Positions 36,166 to 45,487 of a stretch of DNA of 64,000 bases are shown one piece after another. A program made the translations under genes and the position numbers. Each line of letters opens with the position of its first letter. The stretch's first letter is position 1. The stretch comes from an uncultured bacterium (lineage in GTDB: Bacteria > Bacillota > Clostridia > Lachnospirales > Lachnospiraceae), in NCBI GenBank assembly GCA_947383005.1, contig CANDBT010000018.1:23506-87505 (forward strand), in the 5' to 3' direction. The notes beneath the pieces are model-generated. The model saw only the letters and a program-made list of their open reading frames with translations, did not search any database and was not told where the DNA came from.

Positions 36166-37047
36166 ATGACAGGTAAGATTATCAAAGGGATTGCCGGGTT
36201 TTATTACGTTCATGACCGGCATGATAAGGTATATGCCTGTAAAGCGAAAGGCGTATTCCGCAAGCGGGGCGTAAAACCCCTTGTAGGGGACAATGTAAGC
36301 TTCACCATATTGGACGAGGCAGATCGGGAAGGAAATATTGATGAGATTCTTCCACGGAAAAATCAGCTAATCCGTCCGGCCAGCGCCAATGTGGATCAGG
36401 CTTTGGTGGTATTTGCCGTTGCGAACCCGAACCCGAATCTGAACTTGCTGGATCGTTTTTTGGTGATGATGGAAAGAGAACGGCTGCCGGTTACCATCTG
36501 TTTCAATAAGATGGATCTGGGCGGAGAAAAAGAGCAACGGTATTATGAAGCCGTTTATCAAAACAGCGGCTGCCAAATTTGTTTTATCAGCACTTATGAC
36601 CGGCGGGGAATCGGGCAAATTCAGGATTTTCTCAGAGGGAAGACGACGATTTTGGCCGGCCCGTCCGGTGTGGGCAAATCCTCTCTGACCAATTTAATCC
36701 AGCCGGATGCTTGTATGGAAACAGGCGTGGTCAGCAGAAAAATTCAGCGAGGGAAACATACCACCCGCCACGCAGAGCTGTTTTGTGTGGAGGAAGATAC
36801 TTATTTGATGGATACCCCGGGTTTTAGTTCTTTGTATCTGGGAGATATGGAAGAGAAGGAGCTAAAAGAATTTTTTCCTGAATTTTCCCGTTATGAGGAA
36901 GGCTGTCGATTTGGCTGCGATTGTATTCATGTGGATGAACCCATATGCGGGGTGAAGTGTGCGGTGGAGCGGGAACTGATCAGCCAAAGCCGGTATGAGA
37001 ATTATCGGCTGATATACCAGGAATTGAAAGGAAAAAGGAGATACTGA
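36166..37047 (+). CDS. rsgA: Ribosome small-subunit biogenesis GTPase RsgA
   Basis: 293 residues. Circularly permuted GTPase that checks late 30S maturation. Seen: N-terminal OB fold (V-G-D-N-V at ~42), NKMD (G4) before the P-loop GPSGVGKSSLTN (G1), DTPGFSSL (G3), and a C-terminal zinc knuckle C-x-x-x-x-C-x-H-x-x-x-x-x-C (GCDCIHVDEPICGVKCAV). Ribosome site ggggggatt. Followed directly by rpe. Confidence 0.96.
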   Translation: MTGKIIKGIAGFYYVHDRHDKVYACKAKGVFRKRGVKPLVGDNVSFTILDEADREGNIDEILPRKNQLIRPASANVDQALVVFAVANPNPNLNLLDRFLVMMERERLPVTICFNKMDLGGEKEQRYYEAVYQNSGCQICFISTYDRRGIGQIQDFLRGKTTILAGPSGVGKSSLTNLIQPDACMETGVVSRKIQRGKHTTRHAELFCVEEDTYLMDTPGFSSLYLGDMEEKELKEFFPEFSRYEEGCRFGCDCIHVDEPICGVKCAVERELISQSRYENYRLIYQELKGKRRY

Positions 37048-37048
37048 T

Positions 37049-37711
37049 ATGATGATTTTAGCGCCGTCGATTCTTGCAGCGGATTTGGGCCGTTTGGAAG
37101 AAGAAATTGAGGCAGTAGCAAAAGCTGGTGCCGAGTATATCCATATTGATGTTATGGATGGAATGTTTGTACCCAGTATTTCTTTTGGCATGCCGTTAAT
37201 AAAAAGTATTCGCCGTTATACGGACAAAGTGTTTGATGTTCATATGATGGTAGAAGAGCCCGGACGTTACGCAAAGGCGATGAAAGAGGCGGGTGCGGAC
37301 CTTTTATGTGTACATCAGGAAGCATGTAAGCATTTGGACCGGACGATCCAGGAGATCCGTTCTCTGGGGATGAAAGTAGGAGTAGCGCTGAATCCGGCGA
37401 CGCCTATAGAGATGTTGGAATGTGTTTTGGATCAGATCGATATGGTGCTTTTGATGTCGGTAAATCCGGGGTTTGGCGGACAGGATCTTATACCTTATAC
37501 ACTGAAAAAAATCCACTGTCTGCGTCGTCATTTAATCGATCTGGGACTTCATACGGATATCCAGGTGGATGGCGGGATAACGTTTGAGAATGTCCGTCAG
37601 GTGATTGAGGCGGGAGCCAATGTAATTGTGGCTGGTTCATCGGTGTTTCGCGGTGATGCCGCCGCCAATACCCAGGCATATTTGCGGATATTTGAGGATT
37701 TTGGGCATTGA
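37049..37711 (+). CDS. rpe: Ribulose-phosphate 3-epimerase
   Basis: 220 residues. Interconverts ribulose-5-phosphate and xylulose-5-phosphate in the pentose phosphate pathway. TIM barrel with LAPSILAADLGRLEEE at the start, HIDVMDGMFVPSISFG (metal His and Asp), VHMMVEEP, LMSVNPGFGGQ and VDGGITFENV. Starts one base after rsgA stops (ATGATG gives two possible starts). In many Bacillota a thiamin pyrophosphokinase gene follows; here the operon ends at a terminator and the next 11 kb is accessory DNA. Confidence 0.96.
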   Translation: MMILAPSILAADLGRLEEEIEAVAKAGAEYIHIDVMDGMFVPSISFGMPLIKSIRRYTDKVFDVHMMVEEPGRYAKAMKEAGADLLCVHQEACKHLDRTIQEIRSLGMKVGVALNPATPIEMLECVLDQIDMVLLMSVNPGFGGQDLIPYTLKKIHCLRRHLIDLGLHTDIQVDGGITFENVRQVIEAGANVIVAGSSVFRGDAAANTQAYLRIFEDFGH

Positions 37712-37728
37712 ATAAAGGATTGGTGATA

Positions 37729-37766
37729 ACGGGCGGGGAATTGGATTTGGTCTTCGCCCGTTTTTA
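37729..37766 (+). terminator. Terminator closing the priA-rpe operon
   Basis: acgggcg pairs with cgcccgt around a ~19-base loop that can pair further, followed by tttttatt. About 20 bases after the rpe stop. Confidence 0.75.
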
Positions 37767-37885
37767 TTACGCTGACAGGCTTTAAGTACCCGTTGTATCA
37801 AAAAGAAATCTACAGGAGAAGGGTAGCAGGACTGTGTATCAGCAATGAACTGGCGGGGATTGAGGCGATGTGTTTTTTATTGAGG

Positions 37886-37918
37886 GTTACTGTTCACAGG
37901 TACCCTGTGAACAGTAAC
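37886..37918 (+). repeat. Perfect 15-bp palindrome GTTACTGTTCACAGG
   Basis: Arms gttactgttcacagg and cctgtgaacagtaac pair perfectly around tac, two bases before the -35 of the promoter that follows. It could be an operator or a copy of the dispersed GTTACTGTTCA palindrome. The rest of 37767-37885 shows nothing I can assign. Confidence 0.65.
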
Positions 37919-37920
37919 TA

Positions 37921-37949
37921 TTGAGGTTTTCTGTGGCCTGTGCTATGAT
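37921..37949 (+). promoter_or_regulatory. Extended -10 promoter for the sensor/regulator genes
   Basis: TTGAGG at 37921-37926, 17-bp spacer, TATGAT at 37944-37949 preceded by TGC (extended -10). The adjacent perfect palindrome at 37886 abuts it. Confidence 0.65.
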
Positions 37950-38037
37950 GGAATGGAAGTTTTTGACGTATTGAAGGAGAACCGGGGAGCTGCTGTCAGA
38001 AAAGGGCGTCTGGCGCCAAAACGGAGGTGGAACAGGG

Positions 38038-39861
38038 ATGAAGCTGCCGCAGAAAATGAGGGTGAAGATACTATTGTTATGTCTGGTATGCACGATGACA
38101 GCTCTTTTGCTGCAGACCTGGCTGTTTAACCGGGAATCTTCCCTGTTGATTTATAATCAGGCAAAAAAGGAGAGCTTCAGCCTTCTGCAGAATATGCAGG
38201 ATGATCTGTTTACGATTTTAAAATCCATGGAAGGGAATATGATAAAGGCATACAACCGGCCCCAGCTCATCCGTGACCTGCGGGATGAGATACCTGTGGA
38301 CAGGCTGCGGGAGATGTATTACCGGGAAGCTTATAATGTGGCGATGGAGTGTTTTGATACTTCAGACGGAGTGGTGGCTTTATACCTTTATAATTCTCAG
38401 GATGAGATTGTCAGTACATACCGCAGGGCAGTTACTCCCCGCCACAATTATCCATTGGATATCTATGAAAAGGAACAGGAGAATAATGCCGGGAAGGTAA
38501 AGGCGTATGTCCATTCGGATGAGGCGGCGATGCTGGTGTCCAGCTATTATAACACTTACCGGGAGGCTGAGATTGTCCGTCTGGTAATGAAGCTTTACAA
38601 TAACAGCAATACCAGCCAGATGATCGGCTATCTGGTGTGTGATGTTGACAGCAAGATCTTCCGTTACCGGATGGAGAAATTTCTTACGGACAGCAACATG
38701 TTTATCTGGCTCCAGCCTGTCGGGGATCGGGCTACGGTGTCTGTGGGGAGCATTGGAGGGAAGGATCAAGATGTTTATGAGGAGATCTCCAGGTGCATTA
38801 GCCGGGGAATTACGGATGTTTCCCTTCCCGCAAAAGGGAGGAGCCGGGTGTTCTTTCAGGTGGAGCAGAATAAATACAATGTAAGCGCCTATGCCCTGAT
38901 GCCCCAGGCGCTTCTGGCGGCTAATCAGCGTTCTCTGACCACCAGCCTTTTTATTATTGCCGGGGTGATGGTGGTGATTGCCCTGGGAGCTACTTTTTTC
39001 TGGACCAGGAGCCTGACCCGCCCTTTGGAGGAGCTTACCCGAATGATGGAACGGATTAAAGGGGGAGAGACAAAGCTGCGCATAACCGTGAAGCAAAAGG
39101 ATGAGATTGGGGAGCTGGGGAAGGGCTTTAATGAGATGTTAGATCAGATTGAGACTCTTCTGGTCAAGGAATATGAGACAAAGCTTTTGCTAAACCGGGC
39201 AGAATATAATGCCCTGCAGGCTCAGATCAATCCCCATTTTCTCTACAATACCCTGGATACCATGAGCAGCATTGCCCAGATCCGTCATTGTGAGGAGGTC
39301 AGCTATCTTTGTCAGTCCCTGTCCAACATTTTCCGCTACAGCCTGGATATGAAGAATCCTTTTTCTACGGTTGCCAAGGAGATCGTACACCTGAAAAACT
39401 ATATTTATGTAATGAATGTACGGATGCAGGATCATATTCATTATGATTTTGCGGTTGATCAGGATGCCCTGAAGTGTACGGTTCCCAGAATTTCCATACA
39501 GCCTTTGGTTGAAAATGCCATAAAGCATGGCCTGTGGAATGCGAAAGGGGAAAAACGGATCGCGATCCGCGCAAAAAGGGAACAGGGGATATTGGTGATA
39601 ACCGTGGAGGATAACGGGGTGGGGATGGAGAATCCACAGGAGATGAACCGGAAGATGGCGGAGAATGATCTGGATATGGTGGGTCGGGGGAATTCGATTG
39701 GCCTGATTAATATTAATGCCAGGGTTAAGATGCTCTATGGGGATATTTATGGGATTACTGTGGAAAGCAGCCCTGGCAGGGGTACAAAGGTCAGGCTGGC
39801 GGCCGCCTGTCTGGCCATGGAGGAGGTGAAGGAATGGAAAAAGAGTTTTATACGGTTCTGA
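38038..39861 (+). CDS. YesM-type sensor histidine kinase
   Basis: 607 residues. One membrane helix at ~13-33, an extracellular sensor region ~34-300, second helix ~302-324, HAMP linker ~325-378, then a His_kinase domain with the phospho-acceptor His in QINPHFLYNTLD (~400) and an HATPase with VENAIKHGLW and EDNGVGM. This class usually senses oligosaccharides, often through a binding protein, and works with an AraC-type response regulator, which overlaps it by 28 bases here. Start has gaacggaggtgg upstream. The partner regulator is frameshifted, so the pair may not signal. Confidence 0.93.
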   Translation: MKLPQKMRVKILLLCLVCTMTALLLQTWLFNRESSLLIYNQAKKESFSLLQNMQDDLFTILKSMEGNMIKAYNRPQLIRDLRDEIPVDRLREMYYREAYNVAMECFDTSDGVVALYLYNSQDEIVSTYRRAVTPRHNYPLDIYEKEQENNAGKVKAYVHSDEAAMLVSSYYNTYREAEIVRLVMKLYNNSNTSQMIGYLVCDVDSKIFRYRMEKFLTDSNMFIWLQPVGDRATVSVGSIGGKDQDVYEEISRCISRGITDVSLPAKGRSRVFFQVEQNKYNVSAYALMPQALLAANQRSLTTSLFIIAGVMVVIALGATFFWTRSLTRPLEELTRMMERIKGGETKLRITVKQKDEIGELGKGFNEMLDQIETLLVKEYETKLLLNRAEYNALQAQINPHFLYNTLDTMSSIAQIRHCEEVSYLCQSLSNIFRYSLDMKNPFSTVAKEIVHLKNYIYVMNVRMQDHIHYDFAVDQDALKCTVPRISIQPLVENAIKHGLWNAKGEKRIAIRAKREQGILVITVEDNGVGMENPQEMNRKMAENDLDMVGRGNSIGLININARVKMLYGDIYGITVESSPGRGTKVRLAAACLAMEEVKEWKKSFIRF

Positions 39862-41473
39862 TTGCAGATGATGAATACTGGACCAGAGAAAAGCTGCGTA
39901 CAATGATTGACTGGCCGGTGTATTCCCTGCGATGTCTGGAACCTGCTGCGAACGGGGAAGAGGTGGTAAACCGACTGAAGGAGGAGCGCCCGGATATTCT
40001 GATTACGGATATCAATATGCCGTTTGTCAATGGGGTTCAGTTATTACAGATGATTCAGGAGAATTACCCGGATATTATTACCTTTGTTGTCAGCGGGTAT
40101 GATGATTTTCAGTACGTAAAAGACAGCTTTATGGCAGGCTCTATTAATTATCTGGTAAAGCCCATTGCCCGGATCGACCTGGTGAACGCTCTTTCCAAGG
40201 CCCTGGAGATTATCAGCCTGCGGCAGGCGGATGCCAGGCACAGGCAGGAGCAGCAGACTCAGCTGTTAAAGGCGGCTTCTCTTTTGCAGGACAGGGAATT
40301 CAGTCAGCTTCTGGAGCGGGAAAATGCTTCCTTTACGCCTATTATCACCATGAATAATGATATGGATTTTGCGGGAATGAGCCTGATGCTGATTAAAATC
40401 CATGATATCGGAAGCCTGGCCTGTCAGTATGGGCATGATATGAATCAGCTTTCTTATGCGGTCAAAAAGGAAATCCGCAGATGCCTGAACCATGATGTGT
40501 CTTATGTATTTAACTATGTGTACCGACCCAATGAGTTTGCTGTTTTGTCGGAGCTGGACAGCCAAAAACTGGCGGAGAAAGCCCGGTACATGCTGGTTCA
40601 GTTCAAATCTCTCTTCCAGTCGCCGGTAACCATGATGCTCAGCAGCCATTCCTATTCCCTGGACAGTATCCATGATGCGTATATTGAGGATATTTCCATG
40701 CTGATGACCAGGGTTTATGCGCCGGAGGATGTGATTCTTCTGGCAGAGCAGGTGGATAAGAACCGGGAAAACCAGAAAATAGGCAACCGGTTTACAGATG
40801 GTCAGGTAAAGGAGCTTCGGGAATTTATCCGGCGTGGGAGCAGAGATTCCATAGAAAATCTGATTTTCCATAAGGTGGGCCTTGCCCATTGTGCCGGGAA
40901 GCGGTGGGAGTATCTGGAGGTCAGGCAGACGGTAAAGCGGATTCTCAATACGTTTTCGGAAACCCTGTCCGGTGAGCTTGGGCCAGAGGAGATTGCTGCC
41001 CTGGAAAACATGGTGAATATGTCTGACCGGGTGATTGAGCGCCTGGATGAGGACAGCTTATGTGATGCTATACGGGATGTGATTGACTTCTGCATGGCAG
41101 CCGGGTATGAGGGGGAAGTTTGCACCACAACGGATCTTATCCGGCAGGCGGCAGCGTATGTGGATGAGAATTATAACGAGGATCTGAGCCTGTCTTCTCT
41201 TGCAAAAAGGTATGGGGTGGAGAGCACTTATTTTTCCCGGATATTCCGCCAGGAAACAGGGGAGAACCTTATGGCTTATATTACCAGGAAGCGGATGGAA
41301 AAGGCGGTGGAGTATATGAAGGAAAGCGTTATAGCCTTACGGAGATTGCTTTTATGACAGGCTATGATGATTATGCATATTTCAGCCGGGTATTCAAAAA
41401 GGCGTATGGAAAGAGTCCAAGGGAGTTTCGCAACAGGTATGCAGGTTCAGGGAGGAAGCAGGTTGAAAGTTAA
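39834..41473 (+). pseudogene. YesN-type AraC-family response regulator, frameshifted in the DNA-binding domain
   Basis: Receiver domain at residues ~5-125 (LIADDEYWTRE, phospho-acceptor Asp in ILITDINMPFVNG near 60, Lys in VKPI), middle region of unknown fold, and a C-terminal AraC HTH beginning VDENYNEDLSLSSLAKRYGV. The open frame stops at 41357 after MKESVIALRRLLL, but the missing second half of the HTH continues in another frame as YSLTEIAFMTGYDDYAYFSR and on to a TAA at 41471-41473. A single base missing between 41326 and 41332 explains it. The 507-residue product would lack the second recognition helix. Either true decay or a sequence error; no slippery site is present. Confidence 0.85.
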
Positions 41474-42731
41474 GACAGGACTGGCTCTTCTGTTTTTTGG
41501 GGGCCTGCTTTGTGTGGGAGGCTGCGGGGAGAAGACGGAGCTGGTGGCAAAGGAAAAGGATAAGGTGGTTCTTACGGTCCTGGCGGGACAGTCCACAGCG
41601 GATGCAGGCATGGAGGATATGATTGATGAGTGGATGGAGGAGAATTATCCCGGAGTAAGGCTGGAATGGGAATGCGTGGATTGGGGAGAAAGCTTTGACG
41701 CACAGGTACGCTCCCGTTTTGCGGCAGGGGATATTCCGGATATTATTGTGGGAAAAGCCCAGGATGTGAAGGCTTATGTGAGTACCGGCAACCTGGCTCC
41801 TCTGCCGGATGGCTGTACGGAGAGGATCGAACCTCACGCTCTGGAGGCGGTTACGGTTCAGGGAAGGGCATATGGCCTGCCGGTAAATACCTGGTATCAG
41901 GGGGTGCTTTATAACAAGGGAATATTTAAAGAATGCGGGATAGAAATACCGCGGACCCGAAAGCAGATGGAGCAGGCGGTGGATACGCTGGAGGAGAATG
42001 GGATTACGCCATTTGCCGGGCATTTTCAGGAATCCTGGAATCTGGGGAACACCACCATGCAGTTCATGATGAATGAGATATTCTGCGATATTCCTGACTG
42101 GGGGGAACAGTTCAGGCAGGGAGACCAGAATTTTTCCGGGAATCCGTCCATAAGGCGGTGCATGGAGAATAACCGGTATATCCTGAATCATTCCTGGCAG
42201 GACGCCCTGACCATTGACCAGTATGAATGCGACCTCCGCTTTGCCAATGGCCAGGCAGCCATGTACCTTACGGGTTCATGGTCTCTGCAATTTACCGGCC
42301 AGTACAGCAGCAGGGATGAGTTTGGGATTTTTCCCTATCCCAATGAAGCAGGGGACGCCAGGCTTCTCAGGGAGACGAACCTGACCCTGATGAAGAGCGC
42401 GGTGACTCCTTATGGGGAGCTGATAACGGAGCTGTTTCAAGATATTCTGCTTGACCGGCAGCTTCAAGGGGAGATTCTGGATTATACCCAGACCCAGTCT
42501 GTGGTAATGGGGTTCCTTCCGTCTTATCAGAGCTGTATCCAGAAGGATGTGGAGGCTTATGAGGAAAGGGGGCTGCTTTCGGATGTGGCCACAGGTAATA
42601 CTCAACTTGTGTGGTCTTACCAGAATGATGTGGCGACAGAACAGCGTTTGTGGCTGGAAGGGGAGAAATCATTGGAAGAGGTTCTGCAGTTTGCGGATGA
42701 TCACAGGGACGAGAGCAGCAACAATCAATAA
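41463..42731 (+). CDS. Sugar-type ABC solute-binding lipoprotein
   Basis: 422 residues from a TTG at 41463, chosen because gggagg is 7 bases upstream and it yields a clean lipoprotein signal with lipobox Cys21 (CVGGC); earlier ATGs lie inside the regulator gene. Mature protein resembles family 1 extracellular binding proteins: VLTVLAGQSTADAG, PDIIVGKAQDV, GRAYGLPVNTWYQGVLYNKG, and a GQAAMYLTGSW block near residue 262. It would capture an oligosaccharide outside the cell for an ABC importer, but no permease gene follows. It is paralogous to the N-terminal 178 residues of the next gene. Ends at a strong terminator. Confidence 0.85.
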   Translation: MKVKTGLALLFFGGLLCVGGCGEKTELVAKEKDKVVLTVLAGQSTADAGMEDMIDEWMEENYPGVRLEWECVDWGESFDAQVRSRFAAGDIPDIIVGKAQDVKAYVSTGNLAPLPDGCTERIEPHALEAVTVQGRAYGLPVNTWYQGVLYNKGIFKECGIEIPRTRKQMEQAVDTLEENGITPFAGHFQESWNLGNTTMQFMMNEIFCDIPDWGEQFRQGDQNFSGNPSIRRCMENNRYILNHSWQDALTIDQYECDLRFANGQAAMYLTGSWSLQFTGQYSSRDEFGIFPYPNEAGDARLLRETNLTLMKSAVTPYGELITELFQDILLDRQLQGEILDYTQTQSVVMGFLPSYQSCIQKDVEAYEERGLLSDVATGNTQLVWSYQNDVATEQRLWLEGEKSLEEVLQFADDHRDESSNNQ

Positions 42732-42732
42732 G

Positions 42733-42769
42733 GAGTTGTACATTTCACAAAAATGTACAACTCTTTTTT
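42733..42769 (+). terminator. Strong terminator
   Basis: gagttgtacattt (42733-42745) pairs perfectly with aaatgtacaactc (42751-42763) around cacaa, then tttttt. Separates the first binding protein from the chimera; a TATAAT at 42805-42810 lies in the following gap. Confidence 0.92.
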
Positions 42770-42897
42770 CAATTTAATCCTACCTGGAGGGATGGTGAAA
42801 ATTCTATAATATAGGAAGTAAACGGCAGAGCCGGACAAGGAGATGTCCCCGTGAAGTAACAATAGTAACATCATGTCAGTTGATTAAGGAGGAAAAC

Positions 42898-45420
42898 ATG
42901 AAAAAGAAGTACGTATTGGGCACATTAACAGCAGTAGCAGCGGTCTGCACGCTGGTGGGCTGCGGCGGCCAGGGAGGCGCGGAGCCGAAGGAAGAGGCGA
43001 AAACAGAGGCGGCGGCTCAGGCTCCGGAAGGGGAGAAAAAGCCGGAGGCAGGGGCTACGGATGAAAAGGTAACCCTTACTGTGCTGGCAGGGCAGTCTAC
43101 CACGGATGCAGGAATCGAGGATATGATTGACGAGGCCCTGGCAGAGAAATATCCTAATATTACCCTGGAGTGGGAATGTGTGGACTGGGGAAATGATTTC
43201 CAGCCCAAGATGCAGCAGTATCTTCAGTCTGGCCTGCCGGATATTATGATCGGCAAGGCTCAGGATGTGGCAACCTATGCGCCGTTGGGTGTTCTTGCAC
43301 CCATTGACAGCGCCTATCTGGACCGGGGGCTGGATGCTGCCAGGGAGAACGTAACCATAGATGGAAGCACTTACGGATTAGTGTACAATGCGCTTTATCA
43401 GGGAGTTTATTATAATCGGGCAATTCTTGACGGAATGGTGCAGCTGAAGCTGGCAGGAGATATGTACAATGGAGCATTTGCTCCCGGAAATACCCTGCGC
43501 AACGGGGAAAGTGTTTGGCGGTTGCATTATACGAAGCAGGAAGTGGTGAATGAGGGCGATAAACAGAAGATTATTACCTGTCTGACCGACGGCCGTGGGT
43601 ATGAGGTAAGGCATTACCTGCAATGGGAAAAGGGAATGTCTACTATTCTGCTTTGGAACGAATTGTTTAATCACAGCAAAGAAGCTATCTCGGTAGAGAT
43701 GCTGTCCAGCTTTTCCCTGACAGGGATTTCTCCGTACCTGGATGGCGACGGACATGACCAAATCCGGGTACATCGTCTGATGAGCTGCTGGAGCCAGGAG
43801 GGGATTCTCTCCAGCCAGACTATGGAGGAGCTTCTTTTGGACACCTCCTGGACCATGGAGGCAGTGCGGTGTGAGCGCTTCGGGCAGGTGGGTTCCATGC
43901 CGGTAAATCATTATTTCCCCTTTCTTGCTATTGAGGATAGAGTAAACAAGGTATTCTGGGGCGTACAGTTGGCTCATGGGGCTTCCTGGCAGATGGAGAT
44001 TTACCGGATCGATGAAAATATTGCCATTAGCGGCGGGCTTGCAGACAGGGAGTTTGGCCATTGGATGAAAACCATTGAGCCGGGAGAAAGGTTTGCCACG
44101 CCAAAAGCGATTCTCACGGTGTGCCATACGGATTCTATTGATGTTCTGACAAAAAGGCTGACAGATGCAGGCCAGAAGGCAGCAGATCTGGGGCCGGAGC
44201 CGGAGACAGAGCAGGGCCTTCCTATGGTATTTAATGAGTACTGCACCACCTGGGGGTGTCCTTCTCACGAAAATATTGCGGAGATCCTGAAGAACATAGA
44301 AGGCAGGGGCTTTACATACTTTGTCATTGACTGCGGATGGTATAAGCAGGAAGGAATTCCCTGGGATATCAGCATGGGGGATTATGAGGCGTCAAAGGAG
44401 TTGTTTCCTGAGGGACTGGAAAAGACCGTGGAAGCCATCAAAGCAGCAGGGCTTAAGCCAGGGATCTGGTTTGAGATTGACAATGTGGGCAGTGCTTCCA
44501 TGGCCTATCAGATGGAAGAGCACCTGCTCCATCTGGACGGGAAGGTGCTGACCACTACCAGACGCAGGTTCTGGGATTTGAATGATCCCTGGGTGGAGGA
44601 ATATCTGACTGACCGGGTGATTGGCCTTTTAAAGCGTTGCGGATTTGAATATATGAAGATTGATTATAATGATACGATTGGCATAGGCTGTGACGGAGCG
44701 GAATCGGTTGGAGAGGGTTTGCGGAGAAATATGGAAAAGTCCTATGAGTTTCTGGAAAAGGTGAAGCGTGAAATCCCGGGGATTGTGCTGGAAAACTGTG
44801 CTTCGGGAGGGCACAGGCTGGAACCCCGCTTTATGGCGGCAACCAGCATGGCTTCCTTTTCCGATGCCCACGAGTGTCTGGAAATCCCCATTGTGGCAGC
44901 CAATGTCCAGCGAGCCATCCTTCCCAGGCAAAGCCAGATCTGGGCAGTTATCCGGAAGACAGATTCCCTGAAACGGGTTGCGTATTCTATGGCGAGTACA
45001 TTTTTAGGCAGATTGTGTCTGTCAGGGGATGTCACGGAACTGTCGGATGAACAGTGGGATATGGTGGACAGAGGAATGGCCTTTTATCAAAAGCTCGTTC
45101 CGGTGATTAAATACGGGCAGTCTTACCGGTACGGGCCGAAGATAAGCAGTATCCGCCATCCCCAGGGCTGGCAGGCCATTGTCCGAATAGCAGACCAGGG
45201 AGGAATGGCCTGCGTAATCCTTCACACGTTTGATGGAACCTTGCCGGAGGAGATAACCATCGGGCTTCCTGAGGGCTGTCCTGGCCGGATTGCGGAGGTA
45301 TATTCAGATACGCAGGAAACGGCAGTGATTGATAAGGGGGTATTTTGCTATTATCCCAGGGAGAACAGAAAGGCAGCGGCATTTTTGCTTTGGGATGAGG
45401 AGGATTGTGAAGGAAGCTGA
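42898..45420 (+). CDS. Chimera: binding-lipoprotein N-terminus fused to GH36 alpha-galactosidase
   Basis: 840 residues, ATG with aaggagg upstream. Residues 1-178 are a lipoprotein signal (lipobox Cys22 in LVGC), a Glu/Ala/Pro-rich spacer and the first third of a solute-binding protein close to the previous gene (EKVTLTVLAGQSTTDAG). After YNRAIL (about residue 178) similarity stops and the rest is a GH36 alpha-galactosidase lacking its first residues: FNEYCTTWG, candidate nucleophile Asp589 in YMKIDYND and candidate acid/base Asp656 in SFSDAHE. The frame is open across the junction (near 43430). Best explained by a deletion that removed the rest of the binding protein, the permeases and the enzyme start. 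The product could be a membrane-tethered enzyme or inactive. Confidence 0.85.
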   Translation: MKKKYVLGTLTAVAAVCTLVGCGGQGGAEPKEEAKTEAAAQAPEGEKKPEAGATDEKVTLTVLAGQSTTDAGIEDMIDEALAEKYPNITLEWECVDWGNDFQPKMQQYLQSGLPDIMIGKAQDVATYAPLGVLAPIDSAYLDRGLDAARENVTIDGSTYGLVYNALYQGVYYNRAILDGMVQLKLAGDMYNGAFAPGNTLRNGESVWRLHYTKQEVVNEGDKQKIITCLTDGRGYEVRHYLQWEKGMSTILLWNELFNHSKEAISVEMLSSFSLTGISPYLDGDGHDQIRVHRLMSCWSQEGILSSQTMEELLLDTSWTMEAVRCERFGQVGSMPVNHYFPFLAIEDRVNKVFWGVQLAHGASWQMEIYRIDENIAISGGLADREFGHWMKTIEPGERFATPKAILTVCHTDSIDVLTKRLTDAGQKAADLGPEPETEQGLPMVFNEYCTTWGCPSHENIAEILKNIEGRGFTYFVIDCGWYKQEGIPWDISMGDYEASKELFPEGLEKTVEAIKAAGLKPGIWFEIDNVGSASMAYQMEEHLLHLDGKVLTTTRRRFWDLNDPWVEEYLTDRVIGLLKRCGFEYMKIDYNDTIGIGCDGAESVGEGLRRNMEKSYEFLEKVKREIPGIVLENCASGGHRLEPRFMAATSMASFSDAHECLEIPIVAANVQRAILPRQSQIWAVIRKTDSLKRVAYSMASTFLGRLCLSGDVTELSDEQWDMVDRGMAFYQKLVPVIKYGQSYRYGPKISSIRHPQGWQAIVRIADQGGMACVILHTFDGTLPEEITIGLPEGCPGRIAEVYSDTQETAVIDKGVFCYYPRENRKAAAFLLWDEEDCEGS

Positions 45421-45449
45421 AAAGGTATGGGGTTGAAAGCGCTTTTGAT

Positions 45450-45487
45450 AAGCCAGCAGATGAGAGGTGTTGTCTCTGCTGGCTTTT
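45450..45487 (+). terminator. Terminator after the alpha-galactosidase
   Basis: aagccagcaga pairs with tctgctggctt (tail of a 14-base imperfect stem) and runs into cttttataat. It overlaps the left edge of the YbaK/ProX remnant. Confidence 0.7.

Noticed and set aside
41320-41340. Programmed frameshift in the response regulator
   Set aside because: No slippery heptamer, stimulator stem or internal Shine-Dalgarno; a simple one-base loss is the plainer reading.
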